Source: an uncultured Clostridia bacterium (GTDB taxonomy: Bacteria > Bacillota > Clostridia > Christensenellales > Aristaeellaceae). From it: 9,615 nt of DNA. A program made the translations under genes and the position numbers. Under the pieces are notes generated by a model. That model had not been told where the DNA came from, ran no database searches, and was given only the letters and a program-made list of their open reading frames with translations. Position 1 is the first letter of the stretch. Every line of letters begins with the position of its first letter. The stretch is from assembly GCA_934621485.1 (NCBI GenBank), contig CAKTUS010000101.1:1-9615 (forward strand). Reading direction: 5' to 3'. This document shows, piece by piece, positions 6,364-9,615 of the stretch.

Positions 6364-6652
6364 CGACGGCGGTCTGAAATTTCCGCCCGAACCGCAGAAA
6401 GGCCCCGTCTAACCTGCCGGGTCTTTGCCTGCCTGTGTGCGGCAAAGGAAGGAAAGCGGCTCGGCTTGTTGCCAGAAGAAGTGATCCCGCCTTCTGCCGG
6501 GGCTTATTTCCTGCGCCGCCGGTTTTTGAAAATCGGCATCACGCCGCCTGCGAACGCCGAAGGCAGAATGGTTTGAACCTTACGCCGCCGGGCTCGGACA
6601 GCCTTAAGCGAAGGCTGGAGGGCCATATTGTCCGGGTGCGTTTTGCCAAACG
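6364..6652. other. Non-coding spacer with several small inverted repeats
   Basis: This stretch lies between the terminator of the MBOAT-SGNH unit and the promoter of the CotH unit and carries no convincing gene. The plus-strand frames across it have low-complexity, basic translations and no ribosome binding site. It holds consecutive inverted repeats: CTTTGCC/GGCAAAG (6423-6429, 6441-6447), CAGAAG/CTTCTG (6473-6478, 6491-6496), one around 6522-6537 (CCGGTTT with AAATCGG), and CAGCCTT/AAGGCTG (6599-6605, 6611-6617), the last able to nest inside CGGACA/TGTCCG (6595-6600, 6629-6634). This could be a structured RNA, a protein-binding region or gene debris; the sequence does not match an RNA family I can name. 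Confidence 0.4.
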
Positions 6653-6681
6653 AAAGCGGCGGCCCATGCAGGCCGCCGTTT
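6653..6681 (-). terminator. GC-rich hairpin ending the MBOAT-SGNH unit
   Basis: Downstream of the SGNH stop, the minus strand has a perfect 8-bp stem CGGCGGCC/GGCCGCCG (6678-6671 and 6664-6657) with a 6-base loop, extended by AAA/TTT across one bulged C. Only a short U run (CUUUCGUUU) follows, so termination may be incomplete. It lies 15 bases after the stop codon, the normal distance for an intrinsic terminator. Confidence 0.6.
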
Positions 6682-6695
6682 GAAACAAAGGGTTT

Positions 6696-8030
6696 TTAGG
6701 GCAGCTTCTGCGCATCCACCCGGAAACGCAGGGTAACGCATTTTTCCGGATTCAAGGCGTCTGCGGCGGTGATTTCCAGCGCAGCCGCCGCTTCCACGGG
6801 GGCTTCCGTGCCCTCGACCGGCGTGCCGCCATGAAGAAGCAGGCTGTAATCTCCGTTTTGCATCGCCGCCCGGGCAAGCCCCGGAAGCGCCTGTCCCAGC
6901 CCCTGATTTTCCAAAAGCGCTACGATTTGGCTGTCGGACAGAAGGCCGCTGCCGCCCCGCACCTTCACCTGCACGTTCAGGTTACGGTCGGCGCAGAGCA
7001 TGAGCACGTTTGAAAGCAGCTCCTGCTTTTCCAGCCGGTCGATTTTCTGGCTGTTGTAGGCGGCAAAGTCCTCGTTCCAGGCGTCATAGCCGCTCTCGCC
7101 CTTGTGGCTGGTCAGGGCATAGTTCTCCAGCACATACGCGCCCACGGCGCTGGTCCACTTTTTGCCGCCGGAGGCGTTTACGTGGCCGAAGTCATACATA
7201 TCGACGCGCGCATCCAGCACGTTGGCGGCGTTGCCGTCGTAAAAGTGAACGTTGTATTCCCGCGCCAGCTGATAGCCGTAATTCATAACGGCGGGCACCT
7301 GGTCGAAGGCGTCGTAGCAGGAGGGAATGGACACCAGCAAAACCTCAATGCCGTTCGCCTGGCACAGCTCGATCATTTTGCGAAGGTAGGTATCCGGGTT
7401 GCCCGTTACACGGGTGTACTCGGACGGATCTCTGGAAATCAGCTGGCCGTCGTAGCGCACCATGGTGGTCAGGTCGTTGCCCACCTGCGCGCCGTATTCG
7501 TAATTCGGCTCCGCCGCTTCAAAAAAGCTGCCGTCGATATCCTGCCACCGGCTGTGGAAGGCGGCAAAGGGCCAATAGGCGTTCAGCCGCAGGCTTTCGG
7601 GCAGAATGTCGTTGATGGCGTCCACCTTGTCGCGGCTCCAGGGAATCATGGCAAAGCTGTTGAGAACGCTCATCAGGTGGCCCTCGTAAAACTTGTGGTT
7701 GAGAACCAGCTGATACACATCCATCACCACCAGCTTGGGGATGTGTACGTTTAAGGCGTTTTTCAGCATCCAGTAATCCATGGGGAGGGTTTGACCGTAA
7801 TTGGCCAGATTATAGCTGGTCAGGCCGTACTCGTCCCACAGCTCCATGGGCAATTCCGCCATTACGGCGTGGCTGGAGCCCATAAACAGCACGTCATAGG
7901 AGCCGTCCTGCTGAAAAAAACGTCCATAGCGGCTTTGCGCATCGTCGGTTCGCAAAAAACTCGTCAGCCCGGTAAGCATGCCTGCAATCAGCGCAAGGGT
8001 GGCCAGCACGCATAGTATTTTCTTGATCAT
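6696..8030 (-). CDS. SGNH hydrolase-like protein, probable extracellular O-acyltransfer partner of the MBOAT
   Basis: A 444-residue protein with an N-terminal membrane segment (about 4-26) that is an uncleaved anchor or signal peptide, placing the rest outside the cell. SGNH signatures: block I as FMGSSHAVM (49-57, likely nucleophile Ser53), and a C-terminal DFGHVNASG (280-288) providing the Asp280/His283 of the catalytic triad. The sequence between them fits the DltD/AlgX-like part of the superfamily (LLVSIPSCYD at 231-240 is the usual core strand). Residues about 330-444 form an extra domain: a strand-rich stretch with LNVQVKVRGGSGLL, then LLENQGLG and YSLLLHGG, recalling ILEI/PANDER-type domains; that part is tentative. 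RBS AAGGAGG overlaps the MBOAT stop codon, 7 bases before ATG, so the two are translated together. Expected role: the extracellular step of polymer O-acylation, or an esterase. Substrate unknown. Confidence 0.85.
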   Translation of the reverse strand: MIKKILCVLATLALIAGMLTGLTSFLRTDDAQSRYGRFFQQDGSYDVLFMGSSHAVMAELPMELWDEYGLTSYNLANYGQTLPMDYWMLKNALNVHIPKLVVMDVYQLVLNHKFYEGHLMSVLNSFAMIPWSRDKVDAINDILPESLRLNAYWPFAAFHSRWQDIDGSFFEAAEPNYEYGAQVGNDLTTMVRYDGQLISRDPSEYTRVTGNPDTYLRKMIELCQANGIEVLLVSIPSCYDAFDQVPAVMNYGYQLAREYNVHFYDGNAANVLDARVDMYDFGHVNASGGKKWTSAVGAYVLENYALTSHKGESGYDAWNEDFAAYNSQKIDRLEKQELLSNVLMLCADRNLNVQVKVRGGSGLLSDSQIVALLENQGLGQALPGLARAAMQNGDYSLLLHGGTPVEGTEAPVEAAAALEITAADALNPEKCVTLRFRVDAQKLP

Positions 8031-8042
8031 GCTTACGCCTCC

Positions 8043-9536
8043 TTAAAACTGGAAGTACAGAAACGAGGTGGCGGTATGGGACGCGCCCCACATGCCAAAC
8101 AGCAGCACCAGGCAAACGGCAACGGCAATGACCACACAGCGCACCCAGGCGTCCTGACGCAAAAGGCCCTCTCGGAGAACCAGGCCGCGGTATTTGCAGA
8201 TGTCCACCGCCGCCAGCAGCGCAATGCCCGCCAGCAGCAGGCTGAAATCCTTCTGCGTAAGCCCCAGGGTGTACAGGGAGCCGTCAAAGAGCACATGCGG
8301 ATTGCCGGCGTGGAAAATGCTGTGAAAAATATCCAGCGAGGCTTTGAGACCATTGGAACGGAACAGCACCCAGGACAGGCAGATGAGCGAATAGGTAACG
8401 CCTATGCGCAGCGCCTTATGCCCAAGCGTATCCGAATGCAGGTGCAGCGCGCCGCACAGCCGCTGCCGAACGGGCTTTAGCAAATCGCCTGCCACCTGGT
8501 ACAGGCCGTTGAGCAGGCCCCAGGCGACAAAGGCCCAGCTGGCGCCGTGCCACAGGCCGCTTACGCCAAAGGTGATTATCAGGTTCAGGTACTTGCGCCA
8601 CCGTCCCCGGCGGTTGCCGCCCAGCGGAATGTACAGATAGTCCCGGAACCAGGTGCTCAGGGAAATGTGCCACCTGCGCCAAAACTCCGAAACGCTTTGG
8701 CTCAGATAAGGGGATTGGAAGTTTTCCATCAGCTGAATCCCCAGCATTTTGGCCGCGCCCATGGCAATGGTGGAATACCCGGCAAAATCGCAGTAAATTT
8801 GAATGGAAAACAGCAGCGTGGCCACCGCCAGATACCATCCGCCGTAGGCGGCGATATCGCCGTATACCGCATCTACAAACACGGCGATGCGGTCGGCCAG
8901 CACCACCTTGAGGAAATAGCCCCACAGCATCAGCAGCACGCCCTCCTGCATATTCCGGCTGGAGGGCTTATGGGGGACGGCCAGCTGCTTGAGCAGGTTT
9001 TTGCTGCGCTCGATGGGCCCGGCTACCAGCTGCGGGAAAAAGCTGACGAACAGGGCGTAGCGGAAGAAGTTCTTTTCGGCATAGATGTCATCCCGGTATA
9101 CATCGATGGTGTAGCCCACGGCTTGGAAGGTGTAAAAGGAAATGCCCACAGGCAAAAGGAGCCCGGAGGACGCCGGCAGCGTAAGACCGATGTGCAGCCG
9201 GGACAGCAGAACGTTCAAATTGCCCAGAACAAAATCCGCATACTTAAAAAGCGCCAGCACGCCAAAATTCAAAACCAGACTGGCGGCTACGCACAGCTTT
9301 TTGCGGGCAGCCTGAGAGGGCCGGCCCTGCTTTTTCACCCGTTCCAGAGCCAGGCCGCACAGCCAGGTAACCAGGGTGGAAAACAGCATCAGCAGCGCGT
9401 ACTTGGCGTTCCAGCACATGTAAAAATAATAGCTGGCCGCCAGCAGCCACAAATACCGTACCTTGCCCGGCAAAACATAATAGAAAAGCAACACTGCCGG
9501 CAAAAAAATCAAAAATTGTGCCGAATTAAATAGCAT
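8043..9536 (-). CDS. MBOAT family membrane O-acyltransferase (AlgI/DltB-like)
   Basis: A 497-residue polytopic membrane protein of the membrane-bound O-acyltransferase family, which moves acyl (usually acetyl) groups from a cytoplasmic donor across the membrane to extracellular polymers such as alginate, other exopolysaccharides or teichoic acid. The N-terminus (MLFNSAQFLIFLP) is the usual AlgI-type start. Family signatures follow in order: PVGISFYTFQ (129-138), FFPQLVAGPIER (166-177), FSIQIYCDFAGYS (243-255), FWRRWHISLSTWFRDYLY (285-302, with His290) and GLWHGASW (327-334, with His330, the conserved catalytic histidine). About ten or more hydrophobic segments cover the rest. Length is normal for the family. 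The start is supported by GGAGG 7 bases upstream. It is the first gene of its transcription unit, and the SGNH gene follows after 12 bases, the typical partner arrangement (AlgI with AlgJ/AlgX). The family call is safe; the acyl group and acceptor are not deducible. Confidence 0.95.
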   Translation of the reverse strand: MLFNSAQFLIFLPAVLLFYYVLPGKVRYLWLLAASYYFYMCWNAKYALLMLFSTLVTWLCGLALERVKKQGRPSQAARKKLCVAASLVLNFGVLALFKYADFVLGNLNVLLSRLHIGLTLPASSGLLLPVGISFYTFQAVGYTIDVYRDDIYAEKNFFRYALFVSFFPQLVAGPIERSKNLLKQLAVPHKPSSRNMQEGVLLMLWGYFLKVVLADRIAVFVDAVYGDIAAYGGWYLAVATLLFSIQIYCDFAGYSTIAMGAAKMLGIQLMENFQSPYLSQSVSEFWRRWHISLSTWFRDYLYIPLGGNRRGRWRKYLNLIITFGVSGLWHGASWAFVAWGLLNGLYQVAGDLLKPVRQRLCGALHLHSDTLGHKALRIGVTYSLICLSWVLFRSNGLKASLDIFHSIFHAGNPHVLFDGSLYTLGLTQKDFSLLLAGIALLAAVDICKYRGLVLREGLLRQDAWVRCVVIAVAVCLVLLFGMWGASHTATSFLYFQF

Positions 9537-9567
9537 AATCGCCCCTCCGTGTGCAAAGTCCGTTAGC

Positions 9568-9576
9568 AGTATACCA
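9568..9576 (-). promoter_or_regulatory. Extended -10 promoter of the MBOAT-SGNH unit
   Basis: Read on the minus strand, TGG-TATACT is an extended -10 element (hexamer at 9573-9568). No good -35 hexamer is found 16-18 bases upstream (the best is TATGCT), which fits a promoter depending on the TG extension. The start of transcription would be near 9561, giving a leader of about 25 bases before the ATG at 9536. The Shine-Dalgarno GGAGG at 9548-9544 lies 7 bases from the ATG. The AT-rich patch stands out from the GC-rich surroundings. Confidence 0.6.
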
Positions 9577-9615
9577 TATTTTTCTGCAAAAGCATAGAAC
9601 GAGGCCGGGAGCGCC

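Noticed and set aside
6435..6683. Possible small basic protein on the plus strand in the large intergenic gap
   Set aside because: 82 codons with an Arg-rich, low-complexity translation, no RBS, and its end runs through the terminator hairpin of the SGNH gene.
1..9615. CRISPR array, tRNA genes, insertion sequences or integration sites
   Set aside because: No regularly spaced repeats, tRNA-like cloverleaf, transposase or flanking direct repeats were found in either strand.

Overview
The window looks like a chromosomal segment of a fairly GC-rich, low-complexity-poor Firmicute, most likely an uncultured clostridial gut bacterium of the Oscillospirales/Christensenellales type. The basis is strong AGGAGG-type ribosome binding sites in front of every gene, Gram-positive style signal peptides, and the combination of CotH-like kinase, lamin-tail domain, phosphodiester glycosidase and leucine-rich-repeat proteins typical of those genomes. 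The taxon is inference; there is no rRNA or marker gene here. All seven genes lie on the minus strand, so the window reads from right to left.

Unit A (about 9576 to 6653): an extended -10 promoter, an AlgI/DltB-like membrane O-acyltransferase (MBOAT, 9536-8043), then after 12 bases an SGNH-hydrolase-like protein (8030-6696) with an N-terminal membrane segment, ending in a GC-rich hairpin at 6653-6681. Together they look like an export-coupled O-acylation pair: the MBOAT passes acyl groups across the membrane and the SGNH protein transfers them to (or removes them from) an extracellular glycan.

A 423-base gap (6273-6695) follows. It holds the unit A terminator, about 290 bases of non-coding sequence rich in small inverted repeats, and a near-consensus promoter for unit B (TAGACT-17-TATAAT with TG extension).

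Unit B (about 6363 to 215): five tightly packed genes, all for exported proteins: CotH-like kinase (6272-4623), a two-part protein with a degenerate PIG-L-like region and a phosphodiester glycosidase domain (4617-2809), a small lamin-tail-domain protein (2758-2204), a second, shorter phosphodiester glycosidase (2214-1273) and a leucine-rich-repeat protein with a GTG start (1276-254). Spacings are 5, 50, -11 and -4 bases, and a perfect 13-bp hairpin follows the last stop. The working idea is a secreted phosphorylation and phosphodiester-sugar editing cassette beside a surface O-acylation pair; this is inference from family names and gene order, and no substrate is visible.

The left 214 bases contain no gene but a run of small hairpins and a plus-strand terminator-like structure, suggesting the end of a convergent transcript or a structured RNA.
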